This document shows positions 52,115 through 62,733 of a stretch of DNA of 64,000 nucleotides, one piece after another. The DNA is taken from assembly GCF_963678635.1 (NCBI RefSeq), contig NC_087062.1, positions 99,565,705 to 99,629,704 on the forward strand. The letters are read 5' to 3'. A model generated the notes under the pieces. That model was not told the DNA's origin. It did not search any database and saw nothing but the letters and a program-made list of their open reading frames with translations. This DNA comes from Symsagittifera roscoffensis. Its lineage: Eukaryota > Xenacoelomorpha > Acoela > Convolutidae. The number at the start of each line of letters is the position of its first letter. The first letter of the stretch is position 1. Made by a program: the position numbers and the translations under genes.

Positions 52115-53477
52115 TTTTGAAGAGCAAACTGATCAGATGAGGAGAAAAGGGAGAAATGATTTTGAGATTAAATGAAAATGGAACTAAGCAGTATGAGTCA
52201 TATGGAAGTAGTACCAAATAAGGAAGATTTTGTATGAAGTTTCCCTATATTGAAATGGCGTAGGCGTTACTACTACTACATGAATCCACCAGTTTCTGCA
52301 AAAATCATTCTTCTCAATGACAGCTGCTATATGTCAAGCTCTTCCCAGTTTTTATTCAGATTATAATAATAAATCCTTATTTTCTGTTTCCAACGAATTT
52401 TACAAAAAAAAACATAGTAAGTCAAGATTATGGCGTGTCTACTCACGATTCTTTTTGTTCCTTGGAAAGTTGCAATTTTCATTTAATTTTAAAAGGAATA
52501 ATTCTTAGCCAGATTCTTCAGAGATTAGACAAATATCAAAATATTTATCAAGAAACTGATTGTCTTTACTTTTTGTACAAACACGGATTCTATTCAAGTA
52601 TTGTCAAATCAAATGGGGAAGTATTCAATCAGCTTATTTGCAGTGTTCAGCATAATTTACGATAAAAAGAAGCTATAAAAAACACCAAGCGTATCAAAGA
52701 AACGACTCGTTCGGAAAAAGTTCAAAAAACTTTATCTAAGTTCTAATCAAAAACTTGCATCTACGCAAACTCTGGGCTCAGCTTTTTTAGACAGAATTTG
52801 AAAACTCCGAACATGAATCTGACTTTTTCAAAATAATTGATTGTTTTATTGATGGTTATGGTTCTGTAAATAATGGGCGTGTCAATTTTTCTATTAGTTT
52901 TTGAATATTTCTTCATCAAAATTTTGTCAAAGATAATCATGTTTCATCTTAAATGCTTTTCAACGAACAAATTCATGTTACTTTCTTTCAAGATGCAAAA
53001 ACTGCAATGATTTTTTTAAGTATGCTGATGTTTTTGAGAAAAATTTTTGCATATGCAAGTTTTTCCTCGATTTCTCATAAAACATATGCAGAAAAAAACC
53101 AAACTTATTTTTTCTTATGCAAATGCAAAATGCAAAACTTTATTGTACAAAACTTGTTAAATCATTGCCAAAAAGTTTCAACATTTTTGTTTTTGAGTGC
53201 TATTCCCAATCTTGATACATTGTTTTTCTGATTTTTTTGATCAACATACATTTAATGAAAGTTTTAATAATTTGCAAGTTTTTCTTTGATTTTTTAAAAA
53301 GTATGCAAAAAAATGTTAAGAAAAACTTTGCAAGTTGGAAAAATATGTAATGATGTTTTCATCATGTATGCAAAAATTGTGATGGTTTTTTATCAAATCT
53401 GTAAAAAACGATCTCAAAAATTTTAAAAGAGGAAATTGTTTTTATTTTTTTACCATCTTGCAAAATTTTTGTTCTCC

Positions 53478-53550
53478 TGCACCCTCTTTGTTTCCCATCT
53501 TGCACCCTCTTTGTTTCCCATCTTGCACCATCTTGCACCCTCTTTGTTCC
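53478..53550. repeat. 23-bp tandem repeat, unit A only
   Basis: tgcaccctctttgtttcccatct at 53478-53500 and 53501-53523, then partial copies to 53550. Units B and C lack the expansion. Confidence 0.9.
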
Positions 53551-53680
53551 TATCTCTTGAAAACAAAAACAATAGATGCAAAAAAAAAGTTAAATTACAA
53601 AACAGAAGACAATGACCAAATTATTTACAAATCAAAGAGCTGTCGAGCAGCTGAGTTCTCAAAACTTTGCAAGTTTTCAA

Positions 53681-53989
53681 TTAAGTGCAAAACTGGTCTT
53701 GCCTCCATCGCTGTTGGTTGTCTTGGTGGTTCAGAGAACCCCTCATCCTCTTTGATAGTTCCACAGAGGCCTCTTCCTCCCAAGGAAAGAGGAAATCGTC
53801 GACTGGTTGGGCCACATATCTAGAGTCAGGAATCTTGGTGTAGTTCACTCCCACATGCTCAGACACTTCCTCCATCATTTGCATTGTTCCAAGTTGCTTC
53901 TCTGTGATGGGATTTTGCGTCATCTGATGTTCGTTGAAATCTCCTCGCATCACATCTACCATGTGCCAGACTTGGATTGGGATGTCCAT
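53681..53989 (-). pseudogene. unit A copy of the M-D-I-P-I-Q protein, deleted form
   Basis: ATG at 53989. The first 80 residues match units B and C, then a deletion removes the acidic/Pro-rich segment present in the others and shifts the frame into a short unrelated tail. It is probably non-functional. Confidence 0.5.
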
Positions 53990-54331
53990 TTGTGCTAGAA
54001 AAACTCCAGACACTTTTCTCGCACTTGGATTCGTACTAGATCAGGCCAAAATTCTACCAAAAACATAAGGTTGCTGTTTTGCACTGAGAAGATCATTTTG
54101 TGCAATAAGTTGAGTAAAAGATACAGAGTAAAAAGATCGATTCATTAACAGTTGAAAGGGAAGTAGTTGACGGTAGTTAAGTTGAAGTTAAAGTGTTTAG
54201 AGCTGAGAGAGGAGGTAGTTGATGACAGTAAAGTTGAAAACAAGTGATTTTCAATTTCGAGACATGAGTACTTTCAACCCGAATGTATTGGTATAACTAA
54301 TCAGAATTGATTTTCCTTATTTGGATTTTTG

Positions 54332-54571
54332 TCGTGTCCAATCAGATTTCAGCTTCCTTTTCAGGAATTCCTGTATAAAAATCGTGTCCAATTGGAAATA
54401 AAGTTCCATTTTGTGTACTTTTTACACATTGTCGTTCCCAATCACAAAAACTTTTGCGGTTGGAAACGACAATGTGTAAAAAGTACCCAAAATGGAACTT
54501 TGTTTCCATTTGGACATGATTTTTTTATACAAGAATTCCATAAAAGGAAGCTGAAATCTGATTGGACACGA
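54332..54571. repeat. hairpin (inverted repeat, ~105-bp arms) at the end of unit A
   Basis: tcgtgtccaatcagatttcag on the left mirrors ctgaaatctgattggacacga on the right, with matching sequence all the way to a loop near 54440-54455. The same structure lies at 58844-59084. Here the right arm stops soon after and unit B starts. Confidence 0.9.
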
Positions 54572-55911
54572 ATTCAATCAAATGTATCATCTTTTAAAAG
54601 AGGTCGGATTGGGTTTTTAAAAAAAAATTATCATCAAAACCACTGATTTTTTTTAGATAAAGTACCTAATATATCAAATGTAACAAGCTTTTCTAATGAA
54701 TTACGAATAAAATAAATCTTTGAGAATTTTTATGTCGAATTTTTCCTCAAGATATACTTTATAAGCTAAATTTTAGTAAAAATATCACAAAACTCCTAAT
54801 GAATTAATTTGAGTTTCTATCTCATTTTAGCATTTTCTCAGTTTCTTCTTCATCTAATATCTACCAAATTAATCCAATGTGAACAAATTTTTACTTGGAA
54901 TTTGAGTTTTAGATGAAAAAATGTATCGTTTCAACGAACATTCAACAATCCGAAGCAGACTTAATACCATAAATCCTATGCTAAAAGTCTTTAAATGAGT
55001 TTCGCAACCTCATAACTGTATAATGCTATTTTGTAATCTGATTTTTTTCAGAGTAAATTTTCAGTTGAGAATGATGTATATCTTTATCTTGAAATTTTCA
55101 AAGTTTAGCAAAAACATTTATTTTTTCATCATTTCCACGTCATTTATCAATTTTTTTTCTGAAATCAACAAAAAAAAAACAATAGAAAACGATAATTCTT
55201 AATAAGTCGATCCCCGTTGTCTGCTTAAAAACGCTCTACACTATGAACACTTTTACAAGCACTAAACAAGGAAAACTTTGAAATAGTAACTACACAAAAC
55301 CTTTCAAATAGTCGATGTTTTACAAAATATCCAAGTTTTACAATTTTTAAGCAAATACTTAACTACTCATTGGCATTCACAGATTTTAAAAAACTTTGTA
55401 GATCAGAACCAAACTATTTTCATGAAACTTCCTAATCAATTATTTTTATTGAATTTTTCCAACATAACTAATATATGAAATTTGATACCGTGGTGAGATA
55501 AATGAGATTTCTTTTCTGGTTTATATTGTTTTTTCGATATTAAATTGAAACTTTGAAATTTCGATCAAAAGTTATGTAGCCAATCAAAACCTCAAATTAG
55601 GTAAATTAATTGAAAAAAAACCAATGAAAATCAGAAAATCGAAAAAATTATGATAATGTTTTCAACTAAATATACATTCTTGTTTGTAATTTTGTTGAAA
55701 TAAGACAAAATTTACCCTTTTTTTGATGAAAGCAGTAGTTAAATAAGTTTATTTGTAATTTCTTAATTAAATACTGGAAAAACATTTGATAATTGGTAAG
55801 CGTTTTATGTTAATTTTGATTTAATTGTATGTTTTGTCTGATTTTTCCTAAGATATTATAGCTCTAAAAATAGACTTCAGTGAGAAATAATAGTTTTGAA
55901 CCCATAATATT

Positions 55912-56306
55912 TCAGATACCAAACATGCAAAACATCACAAAGCAGTACTGAGGTTCACAATTATCAACAAACATGAAGTTTCCCAAAATTTGGGACAGTT
56001 CTTTTAATTCAATCAAAGTATAAATGACATAGGCAACTTGTTTCATTGCTTCATTCTCTTTTGCAGTGAAGAGTCGAATCTGAATGTAGGGAGGCTTGTT
56101 CACACTGTACTTCTTGATTGTGAGACACACCCTCCTCATGTTGTTTGTTGCTTTTTCATATACTCTATTACAGATGTCAAGCTTCTGATACATAGTTGAT
56201 TCTTTGCCAGATTTTGCTTCATATATAGGTACGAGTCCAAGGTTTTCAGCATCGTGAAAAACAGTATACAGTATTCCGGATTGTCGATATTGCTTCTCCT
56301 TCTTTT
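55912..56306 (-). CDS. unit B open frame with H-D-A-E-N-L motif, function unknown
   Basis: 131 codons with no upstream ATG (the frame opens near a GTG), so it may be an exon or the continuation of the overlapping 81-codon ORF by +1 shift. It includes Y-T-V-F-H-D-A-E-N-L-G followed by a helical segment, a basic strand and a hydrophobic C-terminus. The H-D-A-E-N strand end resembles the first catalytic Asp region of NYN/PIN-like nucleases, but later Asp residues are not convincing. The copy in A is broken by a stop; the copy in C (60987-61286) diverges at its C-terminus. Confidence 0.4.
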
Positions 56307-56491
56307 TCACTTAGATAGACTTGTTGAGACTTTTCAAATTGTCCACAATCATTTATTTTCAATAGTTGAAAGCGTGGTTCCAAGTATAATTTCCCTTTGT
56401 AGGATCTTTGGAACCAAACAAATCTCCCAATTCTTTTTTGATTTTTTGAAAATTCAATGCAGTTGGGACTATCAACTTTTCTTGAGTACAT
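56246..56491 (-). CDS. unit B 81-codon ORF upstream of the H-D-A-E-N frame
   Basis: ATG-initiated. It overlaps the next frame by about 60 nt and has the same layout in unit A. No domain recognised. The unit C equivalent has an in-frame TAG (near 60886). A real gene would need splicing or +1 shifting to join the frames. Confidence 0.4.
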   Translation of the reverse strand: MYSRKVDSPNCIEFSKNQKRIGRFVWFQRSYKGKLYLEPRFQLLKINDCGQFEKSQQVYLSEKEGEAISTIRNTVYCFSRC

Positions 56492-57052
56492 TTTTGAAGA
56501 GCAAACTGATCAGATGAGGAGAAATGGGAGAAATGATTTTGAGATTAAATGAAAATGGAACTAAGCAGTATGAGTCATATGGAAGTAGTACCAAATAAGG
56601 AAGATTTTGTATGAAGTTTCCCTATATTGAAATCGCGTAGGCAATACTACTACTACAACATAAATCCACCAGTTTCTGCAAAAATCATTCTTCTCAGTGA
56701 CAGCTGCTATGTGTCAAGCTCTTCCCAGTCCCAGTTTTTATTCAGGTTATAATAATAAATCCTTATTTTCTGTTTCCAACGAATTTTATGAAAAAAAAAC
56801 ATAGTAACCCAAGATTATGGCGTGTCTACTCACGATTCTTTTTGTTCCTTGGAAAGTTGGAAGTTTCATTTAATTTTAATAGGAATAATTCTTAGCCAGA
56901 TTCTTCAGAGATTAGACAAATATCAATATATTTATCAAGAAATTGATTGTCTTTACACTTTGTACAAATACGGATTCTATTCAAGTATTGTCAAACCAAA
57001 TAGGGAAGTATTCAATCAGCTTATTTGCATTGTTCAGCATAATTTACGATAG

Positions 57053-58102
57053 AAAGAAGCTATAAAAAACACCAAGCGTATCAAAGAAACGACTCGTTCG
57101 GAAAAAGTTCAAAAAATATTATCTAAGTTCTAATCAAAAACTTGCATCTACGCAAACTCTGGGCTCAGCTTTTTTAGAAAGATTTTGAAAACTCAAAATA
57201 TGAATCTGACTTGTTCAAAATAATTGATTGTTTTAATGATGGTTATGGTTCTATAAAGAATGGTCGTGTCAATTTTTCTATTAGTTTTTGAATATTTCTT
57301 CATAAAAATTTTGTCAAAATAATCATATTTCATCTTAAATGCTTTTCAACGAACAAATTCATGTTACTTTCTTTCAGGATGCAAAAATTGCAATGATTTT
57401 TTAACAAGTATGCTGAAATTCTTGAGAAAAAATTTTGCACATGCAAGTTTTTCCTCGATTTCTTACAAAACATGCAAAAACCAAACTTATTTTTTCTTAT
57501 GCAAATGCAAAAATGCAAAATTTTATTGTAAAAAACTTGTTAAATTATTACCAAAAAGTTTCAACATTTTTGTTTTCGAGTGCTATTCCCAATCTTGATT
57601 CATTGTTTTTCTGATTTTCTTGATCAAGATACATGCAAAAATAGATTTCTTTATGATCAAAAATAAATACAAGAAATTGATTTACTTTAATTGTTAACAG
57701 TGCAAGAAATTAAAAAACAAAAACATTTAATGAAAAATTTAATGATTTGCAAGTTTTTCTTTGATTTTTTAAAAAGTATGCAAGAAAAGTCAAGAAAAAC
57801 TTTGCAAGTTGGAAAAACATGTAATGATGTTTTCATCATGTATGCAAAAATTATGATAGTTTTTTATCAAATCTGTAAAAAATGATCTCAAAAAATTTTA
57901 AAAGCGGAAATTGCTCTTATTTTTTTACCATCTTGCAAAAATTTTGTGTTTTGCGAAGTGCAAAATTTATATAATTCTTGCAAAAATGTCTATTACAAAT
58001 TTTTCCATAATCTTTTACCTTATCTCTTTGTTCCTATCTCTTGAAAACAAAAACAATAGATGCAAAAAAAATTAAATTACGAAACACAAGACAATAACCA
58101 AA
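57053..58102. other. AT-rich spacer of unit B, rich in TGCAAAA strings
   Basis: Many tgcaaaa/ttttgca repeats between the two ORF regions. A 76-codon frame at 56822-57052 (plus strand) is conserved between A and B but starts without ATG and is missing from C; I do not call it a gene. Confidence 0.4.
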
Positions 58103-58501
58103 TTATTTACAAATCAAAGAGCTGTCAAGCAGCTGAGTTCTCAAAATTTTGAAATTTTCAATTAAGTTCAAAACTGATCTTGCCTCCATCGCTGTTGGTT
58201 GTCTTGGTGGTTCGCTGACTGGAGTTCTTGGTTCAGAGAGCCCCTCATCCTCTTCGATAAAAATTGGGTTCTCCACAGATCCCTCTTCCTCCCAAGGAAA
58301 GAAGAAATCGTCGACTGGTTGTGCCACGTATCTAGAGTCAGGAATCTCGGTGTAGTTCATTCCCACATGCTCAGACACTTCCTCCATCATTTGCATTGTT
58401 CCATGTTGGTTCTCTGTGATGGGAAATTGCGTCATATGATGTTCGTTGAAATCTGTTTGCATCACCTCCACCATGTGCCAGGCTTGGATTGGGATCTCCA
58501 T
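58103..58501 (-). CDS. unit B copy of the M-D/E-I-P-I-Q protein (132 codons)
   Basis: ATG at 58501. The N-terminal 80 residues contain M-Q-M-M-E-E-V and P-V-D-D-F-F-F-P-W-E-E-E; the rest is acidic and Pro-rich (E-E-D-E-G, then S-E-P-P-R-Q-P). Conservation in all three units, with the same start and mainly silent or conservative changes, suggests a former or current coding role. I do not recognise the family. Cellular role unknown. Confidence 0.5.
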   Translation of the reverse strand: MEIPIQAWHMVEVMQTDFNEHHMTQFPITENQHGTMQMMEEVSEHVGMNYTEIPDSRYVAQPVDDFFFPWEEEGSVENPIFIEEDEGLSEPRTPVSEPPRQPTAMEARSVLNLIENFKILRTQLLDSSLICK

Positions 58502-58843
58502 TCGTGCTAGAAAACTCCAGACAATGTTTCTCGCACTTGGATTTGTACTAGATCAGGCGAAAATTCTACCGAGAACATAAGGTTGCTGTTTTGCACTGAG
58601 AAGACCATTTTGAGCAATAAATTGAGTAACAGATACAGAGTAAAAAGATCGATTAATTTACAAGTGACAGGGAAGTAGTTGACGGTAGTTAAGTTGAAGT
58701 TAAAGTATTTAGAGCTGAGAGAGGAGGTAGTTGATGACAGTAAAGTTGAAAAACAAATGATTTTCAATTTCGAGAAAGAGTACTTTCAACTCGAATGTGT
58801 GGGTATGACTAATCAGAATTGATTTTCCTTATTTGGATTTTTG

Positions 58844-59084
58844 TCGTGTCCAATCAGATTTTAGCTTCCTTTTCAGGAATTCTTGTATAAAAATTGTGTC
58901 CAATTGGAAATAAAGTTCCATTTTGGGTACTTTTTACACATTGTCGTTCCCAATCACAAAAAAAATTTTGGGGTTGGAAACGACAATGGGTAAAAAGTAC
59001 CCAAAATTGAACTTTAATTCCATTTGGACACGATTTTTTGTACAAGAATTCCAGAAAAGGAAGCTGAAATCTGATTGGACACGA
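58844..59084. repeat. central hairpin of the B/C palindrome
   Basis: Two arms of about 110 bp separated by a short loop near 58964. Outside the arms the symmetry continues into unit B on the left and unit C on the right, so the palindrome has practically no spacer. Confidence 0.9.
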
Positions 59085-59427
59085 ATACAATCCAAATAAG
59101 TAAAATCAGTTCTGATTCTTTATACCCACATATTCGAGTTGAAGGTACTCTATTCTCGGAATTGAAAATCAATTTACTTTCAACTTTACTGTCATCAACT
59201 ACCTCCTCTCTCAGCTCTAGATACTTTAACTTCAACTTAACTACCGTCAACTAGTTCCCTCTCAACTGTAAATTAATCGATCTTTTTACTCTGTATCTGT
59301 TACTCAATTTATTGCTCAAAATGGTCTTCTCAGTGCAAAACAGCAACCTTATGTTTTTGGTAGAATTTTGGCCTGATCTAGTACGAATCCAAGTGCGAGA
59401 AAAGGGTCTGGAGTTTTTCTAGCACAA

Positions 59428-59805
59428 ATGGACATCCCAATTCAAGTCTGGCTCATGGTAGATGTGATGCGAAGAGATTTCAACGAACATCATATGACGC
59501 AATTTCCCATCACAGAGAACCAACATGGAACAATGCAAATGATGGAGGAAGTGTCTGAGCATGTGGGAATGAACTACACCAAGATTCCTGACTCTAGATA
59601 CGTGGCACAACCAGTCGACGATTTCTTCTTTCCTTGGGAGGAAGAGGGATCTGCGGAGAACCCAATTATTATCGAAGAGGATGAGGGGCTCTCTGAACCA
59701 AGAACTCCAGTCAGCGAACCACCAAGGCAACCAACAGCGATGGAGCCAAGATCAGTTTTGCACTCCATTGAGAACTTGCAAAATTTTGAGAACTCAGCTG
59801 CTTGA
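59428..59805 (+). CDS. unit C copy of the M-D-I-P-I-Q protein (125 codons)
   Basis: ATG at 59428 and the same domain order as unit B, with an intact acidic/Pro-rich middle and a short different C-terminus (N-F-E-N-S-A-A). It is preceded by a well-conserved block with an ATG at 59321 in another frame that stops just before it. No family recognised. Confidence 0.5.
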   Translation: MDIPIQVWLMVDVMRRDFNEHHMTQFPITENQHGTMQMMEEVSEHVGMNYTKIPDSRYVAQPVDDFFFPWEEEGSAENPIIIEEDEGLSEPRTPVSEPPRQPTAMEPRSVLHSIENLQNFENSAA

Positions 59806-60799
59806 CAGCTCTTTGATTTGTAAATAATTTGGTTGTTGTTTTGTGTTTCGTAATTTAATTTTTTGCATCTAGTTTTTTTTATTTTCAAGAGATAGGAACA
59901 AAGAGATATGGTAAGAGATTATGGAAAAATTTGTAATACAAATTTTTGCAAGAATCATATAAATTTTGCACTTCGCAAAACACAAAATTTTTGCAAGATG
60001 GTAAAAAAAATTCAAACAATTTCCTCTTCTAAAATTTTTGAGATCGCTTTTTACAGATTTGATTAAAAAACATCACAATTTTGCATACATGATGAAAACA
60101 TCATTACATGCTTTTCCAACTTGCAGTGTTTTTTTTAACATTTTTTGCATACTTTTTAAAAAGTCACAGAAAAACTTGCAAATTAATAAAACTTTCCTTA
60201 AATGTTTTTGTTTTTTAAAAAGCTATTGTACAACTTTTTCTTGCACTGTTAACAATTAAAGTAAATGATTTCTTGCTTTTGTTTTTGATCATGAAGAAAT
60301 CTGTTTTTTGCACGTATGTTGATCAAGAAAATGAGACAAACAATGTATTAAGATAGGGAATAGCACTCGAAAACAAAAATGTTGAAACTTTTTGGCAATG
60401 ATTAAAAAAATTTTTTACAATTAAGTTTTGCATTTTTTCATTCGCATAAAAATCCTGAAAAAAAGTAACATAAATTTGTTCGTTGAAAAGCATTTAAATT
60501 GAAATTTAATTAACCTTGACTAGATTTTTTTGAACAGAAAATGAGGATTTATTATTATAATCTGAATAAAAACTTGGAAGAGCTTGACACATAGCAGCTG
60601 TCATTGAGAAGAATGATTTTTGCAGAAACTGGTGGATTTAAGTAGTAGTAGTAACGCCTACGCGTTTTCAATATAGGGAAACTTCATACAAAACCTTCCC
60701 TATTTGGTACTACTTCCATATGACTCATACTGCTTACTTCCATTTTCATTTAATCTCAAAATCATTTCTCCCATTTCTCCTCATCTGATCAGTTTGCTC

Positions 60800-61286
60800 T
60801 TCAAAAAAGTACTCAAGAAAATTTGATAGTCCCAATTACTTTGAATTTTCAAAAATCAAAAAAGAATTGGGAGATTAGTTAGGTTCCAAAGATCCTACAA
60901 AGGGAAATTATTCTTGGAACCCTGCTTTCAACTATTAAAAATAAATGATTTGGGACAATTTGAAAAATCTCAACAAGTCTACCTAAGTGAAAAAGAAGGA
61001 GAAGCAATATCGGCAATCCGGAATACTGTATACTGTTTTTCACGATGCTGAAAACCTTGGACTCGTGCCTATTTATGAAGCAAAATCTGGCAAAGAATTA
61101 ACAATGTATCAGATGCTCGACATCTGTAATAGAGTATATGAAATAGCAACATACAACATGAGGAGGGTGTCTGTCACAATCAAGAAGTACAGTGTGAACA
61201 AGCCTCCCTACTTTCAGATTCGACTCTTCACTACAAAAGAGAATGACGCAATGAGAAACAAGTTGCCTCTGTCATTTATACTTTGA
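60800..61286 (+). pseudogene. unit C copy of the 81-codon and H-D-A-E-N frames
   Basis: The upstream part has an in-frame TAG (near 60886) and the downstream frame (60987-61286) loses the shared C-terminus through a frameshift after N-D-A-M. It looks inactivated. Confidence 0.45.
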
Positions 61287-61499
61287 TTGAATTCATAGAA
61301 CTGTCCCAAGTTTTTAGAAACTTTATGATAATTTTGAACCTCAGTAATGCTTTGTGATGTTTTGCATATTTGGTAATTGTAATATTACTGGTTCAAAACT
61401 TTTTTTCTAACTGGAGGTATATTTAGAGCTATAATATCTGAGGAAAAGTCAGACAAAACATACATTTTAATCGAAATTAACATAAAACGCCAACCAATT

Positions 61500-61590
61500 A
61501 TCAAATGATTTTCCAGTTTCTCAAATGAGTTTCTCAATTATCAATTCTCAAATGAGTTTTCCAGTTTCCCAATTATCAAATGAGTTTCTA
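61500..61590 (+). repeat. short tandem repeat (tttccagtttctcaaatgag type)
   Basis: Three imperfect units of tcaaatgagttt / ttccagttt(c) are found only in unit C. Confidence 0.6.
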
Positions 61591-61996
61591 TCTAGAAGAT
61601 TTAAGCCAGATTCAGTGGTCTATCAGTCAAAAACAAAACAATGGAAGAGCCTATGAAACAAAAATTGGAGATAAAGAACATCATTTCGATTACTGCTTTG
61701 AATTTGATACAATAAGAAAGTGATAAAAAGGTATATTTTGGTAATTTTTTTGTTCACTGGTTAGAAATAGAACAAATCGAAAAAATTTTGATCGAAATTT
61801 TGAAATTTGAATTGTTTATCGAAAAAACAATATAAACCAGACAAGAATTCTCATTTATCTCATTTATCTCACTAAAGTATCAAATTTCATATCTTAGTTA
61901 TGTTGGAAAAATTCAATAAAATTGATTGATTAGAAAGTTTCATGAACATAGTTTGGTTCTGATCTACAAAGTTTTTTAAAATATGTGAACACTTCA

Positions 61997-62265
61997 TTCT
62001 GATTGGTTATTACTACAAATACTGCCTGTGAAGGTATCCTCATTATCTACAAACTATATCAAAATTGTTGAAAAATTTAAGAGCTCAATTCTGATTGGTT
62101 GACATTAATTTTCTTGAAAACTCCATGTCTATTGAAGCTCAAATCTGATTAGTTGGCATTAAATGTGTTGAAAATTCCATGACTATTGAAGCTCGATTTT
62201 GATTGGTTGATATCAGAAAAGATAAAAATTTCCTTATAATTAATGCTCGATTCTGATTAGTTAAT
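61997..62265 (+). repeat. degenerate ~60-bp tandem repeat (attctgattggttg core)
   Basis: The core (a)ttctgatt(g/a)gtt appears at about 61997, 62092, 62146, 62205 and 62250, several followed by ttgaaaa(c/t)tccatg and preceded by gctc. The core contains an inverted CCAAT box. Confidence 0.65.
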
Positions 62266-62483
62266 AGCAAAACTTTTGAAAACTCCATGGTTAGATTGGA
62301 TGATTTTTGTTTCAGCTAGGCTAAATAGCACATCCATTCTGATTTTCTTTCACGTTAAAAACAATTGGTTAATAACTTTGCTTTTTTGATTCACTTTTAT
62401 TCACTCTTTGAGGCTTTTCAACTCATCTGATCAAAAAATTTGGTACATTTTAAACCTTCCATTTAATTTTTTTACTTATTGAG

Positions 62484-62733
62484 ATGCCGTCACTGAATAG
62501 AAACGAAAGAGTTGCATGTCTTGAATGTGGCAGAGAATACACTCGCTTACACGCATGAAGACATCTTAGAACCTGTGGTGTTTTGAAGTGTTCTAACTGT
62601 AACTTTTACTACTTATAGCAGTGAGGAACTCACTAATCATTTCAAGAAAAAGCATTGTCAGCATAATGTTAAATTATGCGCTCAGCAGTCTCCAAACTCA
62701 CTTCAAGAGAAAGTAAAAGTTAATCATTTTTAA
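62484..62733 (+). pseudogene. broken zinc-finger gene
   Basis: From ATG 62484 the frame reads C-x2-C, then a TGA at 62556-62558, then R-H-L-R-T-C completing the first finger, and a second C-S-N-C. A +1 shift near 62611 is needed to reach the H-F-K-K-K-H end of the second finger, and that frame closes at 62731-62733 beside AATAAA. Two C2H2-type fingers are therefore recognisable, with one nonsense and one frameshift lesion. Confidence 0.55.

Larger units (their letters stand above)
50020..54571 (-). repeat. repeat unit A
   Basis: From 50206 it matches unit B (offset 4377), and at 50020-50205 it matches the reverse complement of the window's last 200 bases (unit C). It ends with the hairpin at 54332-54571. 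It carries decayed copies of the ORFs described for B. Its left limit is unknown. Confidence 0.85.
54582..58964 (-). repeat. repeat unit B, left arm of a giant palindrome
   Basis: It is a direct repeat of unit A (from 50206) and a reverse complement of unit C. It carries the best-preserved ORFs of the family. Confidence 0.9.

Noticed and set aside
52435-52665. 76-codon plus-strand frame shared by units A and B (also 56822-57052)
   Set aside because: It starts without ATG and is absent from unit C; similarity is explained by recent duplication.
53478-53550. Possible CRISPR-like array
   Set aside because: The repeats are directly adjacent with no unique spacers, in a eukaryotic context; this is a simple tandem repeat.
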